From the NCBI RefSeq assembly GCF_000715015.1, contig NZ_JMIW01000006.1:219001-283000 (forward strand): a DNA stretch of 64,000 nucleotides. The letters run 5' to 3'. Source of the DNA: Erythrobacter longus (GTDB lineage: Bacteria; Pseudomonadota; Alphaproteobacteria; Sphingomonadales; Sphingomonadaceae). The notes under the pieces are model-generated. The model was not told where the DNA came from. It saw only the letters and a program-made list of their open reading frames with translations, and made no database searches. Positions 17,039 through 27,900 of the stretch are shown piece after piece. Both the position numbers and the translations under genes were made by a program. Every line of letters starts with the position of its first letter. Within the stretch, counting starts at the first letter, position 1.

Positions 17039-20000
17039 CTAAGTTGGTTCCACAAGATTGTCGTCCGAGTTGCGATCAACATATTTGTTGTAGGGATCAA
17101 TGCCGAGCCAAGTGGGCCGTTTCTGGGTGATGATCTTTATCTTTTGCGTGCCGGATTTGATCGGGCGACGTTCCATCAAAAGCACATTTGCCCGTTCAAA
17201 GACACCCGCACCGGGACGCTGTGTAAAGGCACCGATTTCGATTTGGTCGCGCAGCGCCGCCTTGGATTCATTGCCTTCACCATCGGCATAAAACTTGGCC
17301 GCAGCAATGGTAAGCGTTGTCTCAAACGTGCCATCGGAACGCTCTTTGACCACCGCCTCTTCTGCCTTGAGGTCATACACCGTGATCTTCTGGAGCAGAT
17401 CGCGAACAAGGGCGCGCTCTTCCTCATTGCGAGCAAGCGAGAAGAAGCCTGACACAAGATCTTTTGAGTTTGCATAAGGCTTGCCCTTGAAGCGGAAGCG
17501 GTCAAGCAGATCGGCCAGCATCGCATTGACGCGGTCTTCGCCCAGACGGTCCTGGAGCAAATACAAGGCCACAGACCCTTTGCGGTAATGGATGTAGTCC
17601 TGATTTTCGACGCGCTCCAAAGGCAGTTCTTCAAGCGCTTCGCTGCCTCGGGCGGCCAGATAACTGTCCAGCTCGAACTTTAAGAAGCGGCGCATATCGT
17701 CTTCGCCGTACATCTCCTTCATCACCATAAGGGCCGAGTATTGCGCCAATGTCTCAACCAGCATGGTTCCGCCCTGTTGGTTGGCAGAGATCAACTGGTG
17801 CGCCCAATATTGGTGCGCGGCCTCGTGCGCGGTGATGTAGGTTACGTAATCAATCTCACCCGGATCAGCGAGATTGGCGAGAAAGCCGATGTCCTCTGAA
17901 TAAGGCATGGTCCCTGCGAATGCCTGCGCAAAGCTGGCATAGCCCGGGAACTCAATAATCCGCGCATAGTCAAATTGATAGGGGCCAAAATTGGCGCGGT
18001 AATATTTGAACGATGCGTCCATCGCATCGATCATGCGCTCTGCGTTGTAAGGGTGCTGCGCGTCGTAATAGACTTGCAAATTCACCCCGTCCGCATCGCG
18101 GTCCATGATTTCATAGCGGGCCGATTGGATTGAGAAAAAGCTCAAAACAGGCGCGGTCGACTGGAAGCGAGCGATACGCCTGTCGCCTTCCACCACGTCA
18201 GCGACCCTTTTACCCGGCGCGATTGGTACCTGATCGGCTGAAGTCGACAAAGTGATGTCAGAATTCACCCAATCCGCGCCCACATAATTACCAAGGTGAT
18301 CGTGATCATCCTCAAGCTTGGCAGGGCGCAATTCAGGCTCAAGCCCATAGCTGCGACGGGTCGCCCGGTCGGTTAGCAAACCTTGTTCATCCATACCGAT
18401 TTGCGGTGTAAATTCGCTGTTATTCAGAAACGTGCCGTTCTCAACCAGACGCGTATCGTAACCGCTCGCACTCATCGCTTTGTGCCAACGCTGGGTTTTG
18501 AAGTTCAGGCTCGCCGTTTCGCCAGGGGCAAGCGGCGTGTCAAAGCGATAAATGCGGTGTTGATAGGTTTCATCATTTGTCTCAAGCGTCGCCCCCGCCA
18601 CATCGACATCCAGCAATTTGGTTTGCGCATCCAAAAGCCTCACGTGAAGCGTTTCAACCGGTGCGCCGGTATCATTGACCATCGTGTAGGCGCCCGATGC
18701 TTCCATGCGGCGTTCTTCGGGATAAAGATCGACGTCAAGCAAGACATCGGTGAGCGTCGGCTGCTTTACATCGGCGTATTTCAGGTATTTTTTCTCGTAA
18801 TTGGCGAGCAATTCTTCCTGCTGATCATTTGTCCGATAGGTGTTCTCGACATTCATCTGATTGTAGAGAAACAACCCCGTTGCCACCGACGTCAAGGTAC
18901 CCGCAAGACCAAGTGCGCCAGCCATTGACATAGCCCGGCGAGGAAGCGCTTTTAGACGCGGCATCAATCGGGTTTCCGTCCCGCGACGCCACAGCAGATG
19001 CGCGAGGACAGCCATAAGCAGTGCCATTCCGCCGAAATAGAGCCGCAGCCACCAACCAAGCGCGCCGCCTTGGGCATTGCCGTTCATGTCCGAAAGCGGG
19101 CTGAATTGAATATCGCCATACAGGATCAAGGGATGCCCCAGCCCAATGCCGACAAAAGTCTCGGAGGCAACAATGTGGAGCAGCATCAGACCCCACCCGA
19201 CATATTTGTTAGGGCTTAGCGCTTGGACAAAGACCGACAGGATCGCGATCATAAGAAAATCGACGCTGAGCGGTAGAACATACCAGGAGATGTATTTGTC
19301 CAGTTCGAAATTGAAGTACCCCCGGCTCGCCTGCACGACAAGAGCAGCGATCACCGACACCATCAATGTGGCAAAAAGGACCACGGCAACTGCGATGGTT
19401 TTGGGAACCATATAGGCCCAACCAGGAAGCGAAGTGCTGTCGATGATTTCATGGAATTTGCGGTCGCGGTCACGCCAAACAAGCTCGCCGCCATAATAGA
19501 TGGCAATGATGAATGGGATGATCGCAAACGAGCCCAACACGACCTCGATGATTGAGAATGTCGCAGGGATGCGCGGGGTGCCGTAGGTTTCGGTCCCAAA
19601 GAACAGGGATGCAAGGCAATTGGTCAAACCAAGCGCCAAAAGCACAGGGAACGCGGGGCTTCGGACAACCTGCGAGATCTCGAAGCGCGTCGTCTTTATC
19701 AGCCGCGCAAGGCCCGCCTTTTCCGGCTGTGTTTCAGGCAGCACATCGACCGTTTGCGGTTCGACCCTGGCAAGCTTTGACGCCTGTTTTTCGAGCTTGC
19801 GAGCCTTGCGCGCAGATACGCCGCGCTCCGCAAAACTGAACTTCCACAAGGCAAAAGACAGTGCCACAACGGAAAGGCCAATCGCACCCAATCGGTTCGC
19901 TAACATTGTCCCTGTTAAGGGCGGCAATTGGCTGTTGAGTTCTGTTGCCGTCCAATACCGCGTTTCAACGCCGACCGCAGCAAGGCCCAAGGGCTCAAAC

Positions 20001-20620
20001 AGTGCAGCGATATCGCGATATTCCGGCTCTCCTGCAACTACGCCCAGAAACACAAAATACAGCACCAGAAAGGCGACCACCGCGACATAGGTGTACATCA
20101 TCGAGCGCGTGACAGTCGCCACAGCGAAAAACACAGCGCTGAGCAAGAGCACGTTTGGCACGGAGAAAAATCCGAAGCTGACCAGATAGTCAGCCCATCG
20201 ATTTGGGCCCAGAGTTTCTGTATCGAGCCAAGGCATCAACGACCCGATAAAGATCGCAAATGGTATCGCGACAAAGGCAATAAGGGCGACGCACAGGGCC
20301 CCTGCAAACCGCCCCATAAGATAGGCGAATTTTGTGACCTGTGTGGAACGGACCATGGGCCCAAATCCGCTGTCATCATCACGCACGACGACATTGGCGA
20401 CAAATGCCGTGGTCACGAACATAAAGAAAAGGCTCATGATCTGCTGAACCTGCAGGATTGCCGACGGGCTATTCACATTGACATTGCCCCCACCGCCGAT
20501 CTGGACCTGTTCGATCACAACAGACGCATAAGTCAGGAGGAAGAAAATAGCTGTCGCTGCCCAGAATACCGGGTTGCGCAACTGATAACGCAGCTCAAAA
20601 AGCGCGATCGAACCGAACAT
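17039..20620 (-). CDS. ABC-2 permease fused to an M1-family aminopeptidase
   Basis: This 1193-residue membrane protein has two sets of about six transmembrane segments of the ABC-2 type in the first about 570 residues. A C-terminal M1 metallopeptidase domain carries HEAAH near residue 930, followed by VETLAQY, whose glutamate is the third zinc ligand. The ATG at 20620 follows a GGGAGG site, 15 nt after the stop of its ATPase gene. Fusion of an exporter permease to an aminopeptidase is a known but poorly understood combination; no substrate is established. The topology puts the peptidase after the last membrane segment, probably in the periplasm. The M14 peptidase next door supports a peptide theme. 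Confidence 0.92.
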   Translation of the reverse strand: MFGSIALFELRYQLRNPVFWAATAIFFLLTYASVVIEQVQIGGGGNVNVNSPSAILQVQQIMSLFFMFVTTAFVANVVVRDDDSGFGPMVRSTQVTKFAYLMGRFAGALCVALIAFVAIPFAIFIGSLMPWLDTETLGPNRWADYLVSFGFFSVPNVLLLSAVFFAVATVTRSMMYTYVAVVAFLVLYFVFLGVVAGEPEYRDIAALFEPLGLAAVGVETRYWTATELNSQLPPLTGTMLANRLGAIGLSVVALSFALWKFSFAERGVSARKARKLEKQASKLARVEPQTVDVLPETQPEKAGLARLIKTTRFEISQVVRSPAFPVLLALGLTNCLASLFFGTETYGTPRIPATFSIIEVVLGSFAIIPFIIAIYYGGELVWRDRDRKFHEIIDSTSLPGWAYMVPKTIAVAVVLFATLMVSVIAALVVQASRGYFNFELDKYISWYVLPLSVDFLMIAILSVFVQALSPNKYVGWGLMLLHIVASETFVGIGLGHPLILYGDIQFSPLSDMNGNAQGGALGWWLRLYFGGMALLMAVLAHLLWRRGTETRLMPRLKALPRRAMSMAGALGLAGTLTSVATGLFLYNQMNVENTYRTNDQQEELLANYEKKYLKYADVKQPTLTDVLLDVDLYPEERRMEASGAYTMVNDTGAPVETLHVRLLDAQTKLLDVDVAGATLETNDETYQHRIYRFDTPLAPGETASLNFKTQRWHKAMSASGYDTRLVENGTFLNNSEFTPQIGMDEQGLLTDRATRRSYGLEPELRPAKLEDDHDHLGNYVGADWVNSDITLSTSADQVPIAPGKRVADVVEGDRRIARFQSTAPVLSFFSIQSARYEIMDRDADGVNLQVYYDAQHPYNAERMIDAMDASFKYYRANFGPYQFDYARIIEFPGYASFAQAFAGTMPYSEDIGFLANLADPGEIDYVTYITAHEAAHQYWAHQLISANQQGGTMLVETLAQYSALMVMKEMYGEDDMRRFLKFELDSYLAARGSEALEELPLERVENQDYIHYRKGSVALYLLQDRLGEDRVNAMLADLLDRFRFKGKPYANSKDLVSGFFSLARNEEERALVRDLLQKITVYDLKAEEAVVKERSDGTFETTLTIAAAKFYADGEGNESKAALRDQIEIGAFTQRPGAGVFERANVLLMERRPIKSGTQKIKIITQKRPTWLGIDPYNKYVDRNSDDNLVEPT

Positions 20621-20635
20621 GGGCGTGCCTCCCGC

Positions 20636-21535
20636 TTACGCTGCTTGCGTGGCTTCAGAGGCCGCACGGCGGCTTTGCGCAAGGGTTGAGAAATAGACAT
20701 CTTCCAGCCCGCCATCGACGCTCGAAAAACCGTCGCCCGGGTCATGGTCGCACAAGATGTGAATGATCGTCTCACCTGCGAAAAGCCGGGTGGAGATAAC
20801 CTCATACATGGAGCGATAACCATCAAGCTCACCGCGCTCGATAGTCTTGGCCCAGATCGTGCCGCGCGCCTTGGTCATCAAATCCCTGGGCGCGCCCTCA
20901 AGCTTGATCGAACCGTTCACCAGAACCGCCATGGATGGACACAGATCGGCGACATCTTCGACGATATGAGTGGAAAGGATCACGACAACATTCTCGCCAA
21001 TTTCAGCAAGCAGGTTGAGGAAACGGTTGCGCTCTTCCGGGTCAAGACCGGCGGTCGGCTCGTCAACGATGATGAGATCAGGATTTCCGATCAATGCCTG
21101 CGCGATGCCAAAGCGTTGGCGCATACCGCCAGAAAAACCCGCAATCGCTTTCTTGCGCACGTCCCACAAATTGACCTGATTTAGGAGCGTCTCGACCGTA
21201 TCCTTACGCGCGCCGCGTGATGAAATGCCTTTGAGCACCGCCATGTGGTCAAGCATATCGTAGGCGGAAACGCGCGGATAAACGCCGAAATCCTGTGGCA
21301 GATAGCCAAGGCGTTTGCGCAAGGCTTCGGGTTCGGCAAGGATGTCGAGACCATCAAACGTAATCTCACCAGAGCTTGGCGTTTGAAGCGTCGCAACCGT
21401 GCGCATCAGGGTTGATTTGCCTGCGCCGTTTGGCCCAAGCAGTCCGAACATGCCCTTGGGGATCGTCAGGCTCACATCATCAAGCGCTCTCACACCGTTA
21501 GAATAAACGTGGCTGACATTCTTAAGTTCGAGCAT
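20636..21535 (-). CDS. ABC-2 type transporter ATP-binding protein
   Basis: This 299-residue ATPase has Walker A GPNGAGKS, signature FSGGMRQR, Walker B LIIVDEP followed by TAGLDPEE, and a C-terminal extension of about 80 residues. The start is the ATG at 21535, eight bases after GAGGG; an ATG nine bases upstream would sit on top of that site. It is the partner of the permease/peptidase fusion 15 nt downstream. Confidence 0.94.
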   Translation of the reverse strand: MLELKNVSHVYSNGVRALDDVSLTIPKGMFGLLGPNGAGKSTLMRTVATLQTPSSGEITFDGLDILAEPEALRKRLGYLPQDFGVYPRVSAYDMLDHMAVLKGISSRGARKDTVETLLNQVNLWDVRKKAIAGFSGGMRQRFGIAQALIGNPDLIIVDEPTAGLDPEERNRFLNLLAEIGENVVVILSTHIVEDVADLCPSMAVLVNGSIKLEGAPRDLMTKARGTIWAKTIERGELDGYRSMYEVISTRLFAGETIIHILCDHDPGDGFSSVDGGLEDVYFSTLAQSRRAASEATQAA

Positions 21536-21666
21536 GAAACACATCCCTCTATTTTGCCGTGAGATTAGTGAGGTGTGTTGCCCATGTAAAGCACCAGATT
21601 CAAACAGGCCCCATCATTGGCTGATGGCAATCGACAAACTGCAATCCTTTAACGAATGCGTGCGCC

Positions 21667-24306
21667 CTAGCGAACCCGCGAGGGGGCGATCAGAACAGCG
21701 TTTGCAATCAAAAGATCAAGCCCATCAAGATACGCCCTGGTCGAGGGATCATGCGCAAAGCCAATTGTCAGACCTCGCCCTGTTCCTTGCGCCATCATAT
21801 AAGGCTTGAACGCCAGCTGGCGCCGGTTTTCATCCCAGACATAGCCGCTTTCGATCAAAACGCCCGGAGCCGCGAACCGCATCACATTGCTGCCAACGGC
21901 CCGGTCGAGCGGGGTATATACCAGGGACCCAGTTGCAAGGACCACCGCGCCTTCATCATAACCGGCGGACAGGAAACTCTCTTTATCGGCAACCGTATTC
22001 AAGAGCGCACCGGGCAAAGTATCGGGGAGAGCTTCCTGGCTGGCAATAGCCTCGCGGTATTCCTCTTCGTTTGTGATTTCGGTCGCCTTGGTAAGCGATC
22101 CTGCCTCTTCTTTGTCATCAGAAGCACTGAGCCCAAGAGCGGCCTCGCGCTGAATGGAAAGAAGCGGATCATCGCCCGAAGCAAAAGCGCCAAGCGAATT
22201 GCCCACAGCCACAAGAATCCCGCCCCGCTCCACAAAACTGCGCAGGTTTCGAACACCGCCAGATCCCATCGCACTGCGCGGCGAACCGTCGGGCACAAGC
22301 ACCACATCGTAATCCGAAAGGTCAGCCCGGCCAAAACGGTTGGTGCGAATAGGCACCACCGGCAGGCCCAAACGCTGCTCCAGAACATAGCGCATGCTAC
22401 CTGCACTCAGCTGCGATACGCCTTCGTCCCATGCAATCGCCACTTTAGGCAAGGTAAGACGCACGAAGGAAGAACTGCCAAGGTTAGGCCCGTCTTCGAC
22501 CCAGCTATCAGCGATACCCACGGTTTCTGCGCCGACCTGATCGGCAAGCTCACGCAAACGCGCCATCTGCTCTGGCGTATTCATTGCAGTAGGGAACAGG
22601 ACGGTTCCGCGCGGGAAGGTGCGCCCATCTTTCGTGAATGCCTCATCGCTTGCACGCGCATCTATGCCTTCACGAAGGGCAAGCGTGACAAGCCGCGCCT
22701 GTCCGCTGTCGTTCCATGGAACAGCCACTGCATAGGCACCTGAGGCATTGCCAACAGGAGCAATCGGCTCTGCGCCCGTCAACCGTTGCCCACCGACCGC
22801 GCGATTGCATAGATCAACCTCAACGCCAGACATCGCACCCACAGCCCAAGCCGTCACATCGTACAGCTCATGCGCAAGATCTTGAGATCGGCGTTTCTCC
22901 TGCTCTACGATAAATTCACGCGGCAGCTCGGTGTCTTTGTCAAGCAAGCTTCGCACCAGCTTACCGGCAGGCTGCGCTTGGGGAATGGCGATGTAGCCTT
23001 GCGGATAAGACCGCCCGCAAGCGGTGACCGGACCATCGCGCCGGACCACTTCAATCCCCTGCGCTGCGAGCCTTCGGCCGAGCCCTTCCGCGTTCCAGCG
23101 GCGGCTTGAAAGGTCAATCACATAAGAGCCCGATCCCGTAGCACCGTTTGCATTGGCGCGCCTGTAATTGGCGTAATCGGCCAAGAACCGATCCGCGTTC
23201 AGGGCGACCGCTTCTGCTGTCGAAAGGCTTGCGACAAAGTGGTTTCTGACGGTGGCCGCGTAAGGCAAAACTGTGCCATCGCTTCGATCCCAGACCAGCC
23301 CTCTGGCAGACCCTTGCTCATAGGTCATACCAACCGCACCCTGGTGCGCGTTCCATGTGTCGCCATATCCCGGATAGAACAGGTCAAAAATCTCGCGGGT
23401 GAAGTATGGTTCGCCGATGCGATCAAAATGGCGCGCATTATTGCGCCCAATCACTTCGTACAGGCTCAGCTGTTCTGGGGTGATATTGGGGTTCACCGGG
23501 TCGGCAGCTGGCGCAAAGAAATAGGTTTGGTCCCCGCCCATTTCATGGATGTCCGCAACAACAACCGGGTTCCATTCCTGCAACGCGGCGACTTTCCCGC
23601 GTGTTTCGGGCTGGCTCAACGTGAACCAGTCGCGGTTGAGATCAAACATGTAGTGATTGACCCTCCCGCTTGGCCAGGTTTCGTCGTGTTCAGCTGCCTG
23701 ACGATCACCGATTGGCATCATACCAAGAGCATTGCGGAAATGACTGACAAAACGAGCCCGACCATCCGGATTCTGGACCGGATCAAGCACAACAATTGTG
23801 TCAGACATGATTTGCTGAACGCGGGGATCATCTGTCGCGGCAATCAGATGATACGCCATCATAATCGCCGCATCGGTCGATGCGATTTCATTGCCATGGA
23901 CCGAATAGGCAAGCCAGGTCACCGGCAGCGCGGAACCGTTGCTTGCCCGGCCAGCGGCAATATTGGCCATATCCGCCTGAATTTCGCCCAACCGCGCCAT
24001 GTTTTCAGGAGCCGTCAGCACCAGATAATGCAATTTGCGCCCCTGCCAGCTGGTCGCATATTCGACCATCCGCACACGGTCAGGCGCTGCTGCGGCAAGC
24101 GCTTTGAGATACTGGACAGTCTCTTCGGGACTTGTGATCCGCTCTCCGGGTTGATGCCCGATCACTTCGGTTAAAGTCGGTATAGCCGCATCAAACTGCG
24201 CCTCCTCAAACGATTGGGCAAACGCCGCGCTATGTGCGGTAAGACAAGCGAATGCGGCTGCAAGATATGCGGCGCAGAGCCGGAAAGGTCGTGTCATCAT
24301 GGCCAT
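21667..24306 (-). CDS. Secreted M14-family zinc carboxypeptidase-like protein
   Basis: The 879-residue protein has a signal peptide (MTRPFRL...SAAFAQ) and an M14 domain over about 30-380: HGNEIAS gives the HxxE zinc pair, ADIHEMGGD the later histidine, and a YEQGSARG segment lies near the catalytic glutamate. The second half (about 500-870) includes a flavodoxin- or amidotransferase-like segment (DYDVVLVPDGSPRS). This size and order fit the large secreted M14 proteins of Proteobacteria and Bacteroidetes. It is divergent from a TonB-dependent receptor, separated by 216 nt, so it may feed peptides to that receptor. ATGs at 24306, 24300 and 24297 are all plausible. Confidence 0.88.
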   Translation of the reverse strand: MAMMTRPFRLCAAYLAAAFACLTAHSAAFAQSFEEAQFDAAIPTLTEVIGHQPGERITSPEETVQYLKALAAAAPDRVRMVEYATSWQGRKLHYLVLTAPENMARLGEIQADMANIAAGRASNGSALPVTWLAYSVHGNEIASTDAAIMMAYHLIAATDDPRVQQIMSDTIVVLDPVQNPDGRARFVSHFRNALGMMPIGDRQAAEHDETWPSGRVNHYMFDLNRDWFTLSQPETRGKVAALQEWNPVVVADIHEMGGDQTYFFAPAADPVNPNITPEQLSLYEVIGRNNARHFDRIGEPYFTREIFDLFYPGYGDTWNAHQGAVGMTYEQGSARGLVWDRSDGTVLPYAATVRNHFVASLSTAEAVALNADRFLADYANYRRANANGATGSGSYVIDLSSRRWNAEGLGRRLAAQGIEVVRRDGPVTACGRSYPQGYIAIPQAQPAGKLVRSLLDKDTELPREFIVEQEKRRSQDLAHELYDVTAWAVGAMSGVEVDLCNRAVGGQRLTGAEPIAPVGNASGAYAVAVPWNDSGQARLVTLALREGIDARASDEAFTKDGRTFPRGTVLFPTAMNTPEQMARLRELADQVGAETVGIADSWVEDGPNLGSSSFVRLTLPKVAIAWDEGVSQLSAGSMRYVLEQRLGLPVVPIRTNRFGRADLSDYDVVLVPDGSPRSAMGSGGVRNLRSFVERGGILVAVGNSLGAFASGDDPLLSIQREAALGLSASDDKEEAGSLTKATEITNEEEYREAIASQEALPDTLPGALLNTVADKESFLSAGYDEGAVVLATGSLVYTPLDRAVGSNVMRFAAPGVLIESGYVWDENRRQLAFKPYMMAQGTGRGLTIGFAHDPSTRAYLDGLDLLIANAVLIAPSRVR

Positions 24307-24522
24307 GGTCTTACTCGTTACATTGCAGAGCGCAAGAGAACGCGTTGGAGACATCCTGCCGGCTTAAGAGCATAGGGGTGCAATGGAATACCCCCGTTCA
24401 CTGTGCCCATAGAGCAACAATATTTCGATCTGAGCGACAGAATTGGTCTTTTTCAGTGCCGCTTCCTTGACACTCGCAAAACTGAGCTTGAGCATAAGGG
24501 CAGAACAAAAAAGGACGTACCG

Positions 24523-27500
24523 ATGAAACCTCTCCAACTTTCGGCGCAAGCATTGCTGCTTGCGGCGGCCAGCACTGTTCCATTTTCTGCTCTCGCTCAG
24601 GATGTTACCACCGCTTCGGGTGAGCAAGAGGAGGAGCAAAGCAATCAGATTGTCGTAACCGGATCGCGCATCGCGACGGATTCGACAACTTCTCTGCCCA
24701 GCCCTGTTCAAGTCATCACGGCCGAAAACCTTCGGGCGGCCGGTGAAATCGACATCTCGCAAACACTGCGCGAACTCCCCGCACTTCAAGGTTCAGACCC
24801 AGCGACACTTTCGGACGCCCAAGGCCTTGCTCTCACCGGTGCCAGCACGCTCAACCTGCGCCAACTGGGCACGAACCGGACACTGGTGCTTCAGGATGGA
24901 CGCCGTCACGTGCCGGGCATCGAAGGCACCGCGACGGTTGATGTCGGCTCAATTCCATCGGCGCTTATCGCCAATGTCGAAGTTCTAACCGGCGGCGCGT
25001 CTGGCGTTTACGGCGCAGACGCTGTTTCGGGCGTTGTGAACTATATCATGCGCGATGGCCGTGATTTTGACGGGCTTGAGTATCGCCTCCAAGGCGGGAT
25101 CAGCGACGAAGGCGATGCAGAGGAATTCTTCGGCTCGGTAGCAGGGGGCGGGACGTTCAACGATGGTCGCGGCAGCGCGGTCTTCGCGGTTGAATACTCG
25201 CACTCCACATCGATCCTCAACCGCGACCGCCCTGATTTTGCAGGGCCCGGTTTCTCCTCGTTCAACCCGAGCAACGCGTTCTTGAACGGTATCCTGGGCC
25301 TCGATCCCGATGCAGAGAATGCGTTTGTCCCGAACCGCACACTTCCAGTGTCTAGTGCTGGCTCTACCATTGCGCTTGACCCAACCCCGTTTGCCTTTCC
25401 GTTTGGTCAGTTGCTGTCGTTCGTGTCCAACTTTAACCCGGCGACGGACACTATCCCGAACATACCGGGCACCTCTATTCCCGTGCTTCAGATCATCGAC
25501 GCCGGTGGAAACTTGCGGGCGTTTAATCCCGGCATTTCAACCGGGGCATTCAACGCTAGCGGCGGCGATGGCATCGCCATTGGTGAAACAGCGCCGGGCC
25601 TCACGCTTATTCCGGAGCTAACCCGCTTTAACGCGGCCGCGGGCGTGGATTATGAGATTGCGCCAAATCTCACATTCTTTGCCGATGCAAAGTTCTCTTA
25701 TGTCGAAACCAGCAATATCGCCGGCATTCCATTCTCGGACGACATTCCAATCGCGCTCGACAACCCGTTCTTGCCACAAGCATTGGTTGACCAGATTGCG
25801 GTTGTGGATGCGCTTGGCCCCGACACGCCCAGCATCTTTGTTGCGCGCGACAACCTCGGCTCTGAGACCGGCTCAGGCACCGATATCGAGCGTTCGACCA
25901 TCCGCGCATCGGGTGGCCTGCGTTGGGAGTCGCCTGACAATAACATCGCGCTTGAAGCGACCTACACCTGGGGCCGTACCGAGGTGGACGACACCTTCCG
26001 CAGCGCCCGTGTAAACGACCGCTATTTCGCCGCGATTGACGCCGTCGCGCTGACCGCTGGCAACCTTGATGGAACCGACCCGATTGCCGCATTTGGCGGT
26101 AACGGTCCGGGCACGTTGAACGCCATCCGCAATGGTGAGAATATCGCTATTGATGCTGGCACTGCGCAGGTCGGGGATATTGTTTGCCGCTCCGAAGTCA
26201 CCGGCAACCCATCGCCTGGCGCTCTTTTTGTTGGTGGTCCGCCGCTGTTCGCAGATGGCACGATCATCAATGGCGTCGACGTCAGCGGTTTGACGCGGCC
26301 TGTCACCTATCAAATCCTTGATGGACAATGCGCTCCGATCAACATTCTGGGACCGAACTCGATCAGCGGTGATGGCGCAGCGTTCGCCTTCCCCAACCTG
26401 CTCGATACGACGACCATCGAACAGCAGCAGTTCCTCGCGGTTCTCTCTGGCGACACCGGGCACTTCTTTGAGCTTCCCGGTGGTCCTATCGGCTTTGCGG
26501 CAGGCTTTGAATATCGCAAAGACACCTCGCAGTTCATACCCGATGCCTTCTTCCAGATCGAAGGCGACGTCATCACCAACAACGCCGTTGTCATCAGCCC
26601 GTCGCCAACCGACGGTCAGGGCATCACGGTCTATGAAGGTTTTGGTGAAATCAGGCTTCCGCTGCTTGCAGACATGCCGTTTGTTGAGCTGCTCGAAGTC
26701 TCGGCAACGGGTCGCTATTCCGATTATAACACCATCGGAAGCACAGAGACATATTCGTTTGGTGCGATCTATTCCCCGGTCGAATGGCTGACCCTTCGCG
26801 GTACGTACTCACGGGCCATCCGTGCGCCTAACATTGGTGAGCTTTTCGGCCCACAAACCGCAGCTTTCATCGATGTGGACGCTGACCCTTGTGACGATGG
26901 CAACATCAACAACGGAAGCGCAAACCGTCCTGCAAACTGCGCCGAGTTTGTCGCAGCGGGCTTCGACAGCTCCGACTTCCTTACCGCGTTTGTTACCGGC
27001 ACAACCGGCGGCAACCCGAACCTGATCGAGGAAACCTCGGACAGCTTCACGATTGGCGGTATCTTTGAACCAAGGGGTGCGCTCGATGGTCTTGTGGTCA
27101 TTGCCGACTATTACGACATCGAAATCACGGACGCTGTTGGCAGCCTGACGGGTCAGGCGATTGCCAACGCATGTGTTGATTTGCCATCGACCGACAACCA
27201 GTTCTGCGGCGCAATTCAGCGTAACCCGAACAATGGCGGTGCGATTTCCGGCTTTACGTCAGGCAATATCAACCTTGCGTTCCTGCGGGCTCGCGGGATC
27301 GACTTTGAAGTCCGGTATGAATTCGATGCGCCGTTTGGCAATGGTGACTTGGGTGTGTTCCAGCTGACAGCTGCGGGTTCGCACTTCCTGGAACGCTTCA
27401 CCGAAAGCGACCCGGTCATTGGCGAAACCATCGCGAATGAACCCGACCCGATTCAACAAGAGCTGCTGATCACAGACCAGGCAACCGTAAGCGACCTTCT

Positions 27501-27873
27501 GGGCGTCATCGGCAACCCGGACTGGATCGTAAACTTCGGTCTCAACTGGCGCAATGACAACTGGAGCGTTGGTTGGAGAACCCGTTTCGAAGACAACACG
27601 CTGCAACGCTCCAACGCGGCCAGCACCGATGTCGAAATCGTCAGCGGCGAAGTCGTGGTGTCTGAAAACACCGGCCTGCTCGATCCATCGCAGTTCCGCA
27701 CCGGAAACGCGTTCGAGCATGACTTCAACTTCACTTATGATGTGAAGGACAACGTGCAGGTGTTTGGCGGCGTGAACAACGTATTCGACCGCACACCATT
27801 CCTCGGGAGCCTCGCGCGCCCAGTGGGTCCACGTGGGCGGTTCTTCTTCCTGGGTATCTCAGGCGGCTTCTAA
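24523..27873 (+). CDS. Large TonB-dependent outer-membrane receptor
   Basis: This 1116-residue receptor starts at the ATG at 24523 with AAGGAC upstream. It has a signal peptide (MKPLQLSAQALLLAAASTVP...ALAQ), a TonB-box-like IVVTGSRI, a plug domain (about 45-165 with GGASGVYGADAVSGVVNY) and a barrel that ends LGISGGF. Cysteine pairs appear in extracellular-type loops (DPCDDGN, ANCAEF; ACVDLP, QFCGA). Sphingomonad receptors with this plug type take up diverse large substrates; the ligand cannot be told from sequence. The adjacent M14 peptidase suggests peptides. Confidence 0.94.
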   Translation: MKPLQLSAQALLLAAASTVPFSALAQDVTTASGEQEEEQSNQIVVTGSRIATDSTTSLPSPVQVITAENLRAAGEIDISQTLRELPALQGSDPATLSDAQGLALTGASTLNLRQLGTNRTLVLQDGRRHVPGIEGTATVDVGSIPSALIANVEVLTGGASGVYGADAVSGVVNYIMRDGRDFDGLEYRLQGGISDEGDAEEFFGSVAGGGTFNDGRGSAVFAVEYSHSTSILNRDRPDFAGPGFSSFNPSNAFLNGILGLDPDAENAFVPNRTLPVSSAGSTIALDPTPFAFPFGQLLSFVSNFNPATDTIPNIPGTSIPVLQIIDAGGNLRAFNPGISTGAFNASGGDGIAIGETAPGLTLIPELTRFNAAAGVDYEIAPNLTFFADAKFSYVETSNIAGIPFSDDIPIALDNPFLPQALVDQIAVVDALGPDTPSIFVARDNLGSETGSGTDIERSTIRASGGLRWESPDNNIALEATYTWGRTEVDDTFRSARVNDRYFAAIDAVALTAGNLDGTDPIAAFGGNGPGTLNAIRNGENIAIDAGTAQVGDIVCRSEVTGNPSPGALFVGGPPLFADGTIINGVDVSGLTRPVTYQILDGQCAPINILGPNSISGDGAAFAFPNLLDTTTIEQQQFLAVLSGDTGHFFELPGGPIGFAAGFEYRKDTSQFIPDAFFQIEGDVITNNAVVISPSPTDGQGITVYEGFGEIRLPLLADMPFVELLEVSATGRYSDYNTIGSTETYSFGAIYSPVEWLTLRGTYSRAIRAPNIGELFGPQTAAFIDVDADPCDDGNINNGSANRPANCAEFVAAGFDSSDFLTAFVTGTTGGNPNLIEETSDSFTIGGIFEPRGALDGLVVIADYYDIEITDAVGSLTGQAIANACVDLPSTDNQFCGAIQRNPNNGGAISGFTSGNINLAFLRARGIDFEVRYEFDAPFGNGDLGVFQLTAAGSHFLERFTESDPVIGETIANEPDPIQQELLITDQATVSDLLGVIGNPDWIVNFGLNWRNDNWSVGWRTRFEDNTLQRSNAASTDVEIVSGEVVVSENTGLLDPSQFRTGNAFEHDFNFTYDVKDNVQVFGGVNNVFDRTPFLGSLARPVGPRGRFFFLGISGGF

Positions 27874-27900
27874 GCCCGGCCTTCCAGGCTAATCACGCAA

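Noticed and set aside
24467-24496. TTGACA with a possible -10 box before the large TonB receptor
   Set aside because: The -35 is perfect, but no good -10 hexamer lies at 16-18 nt.
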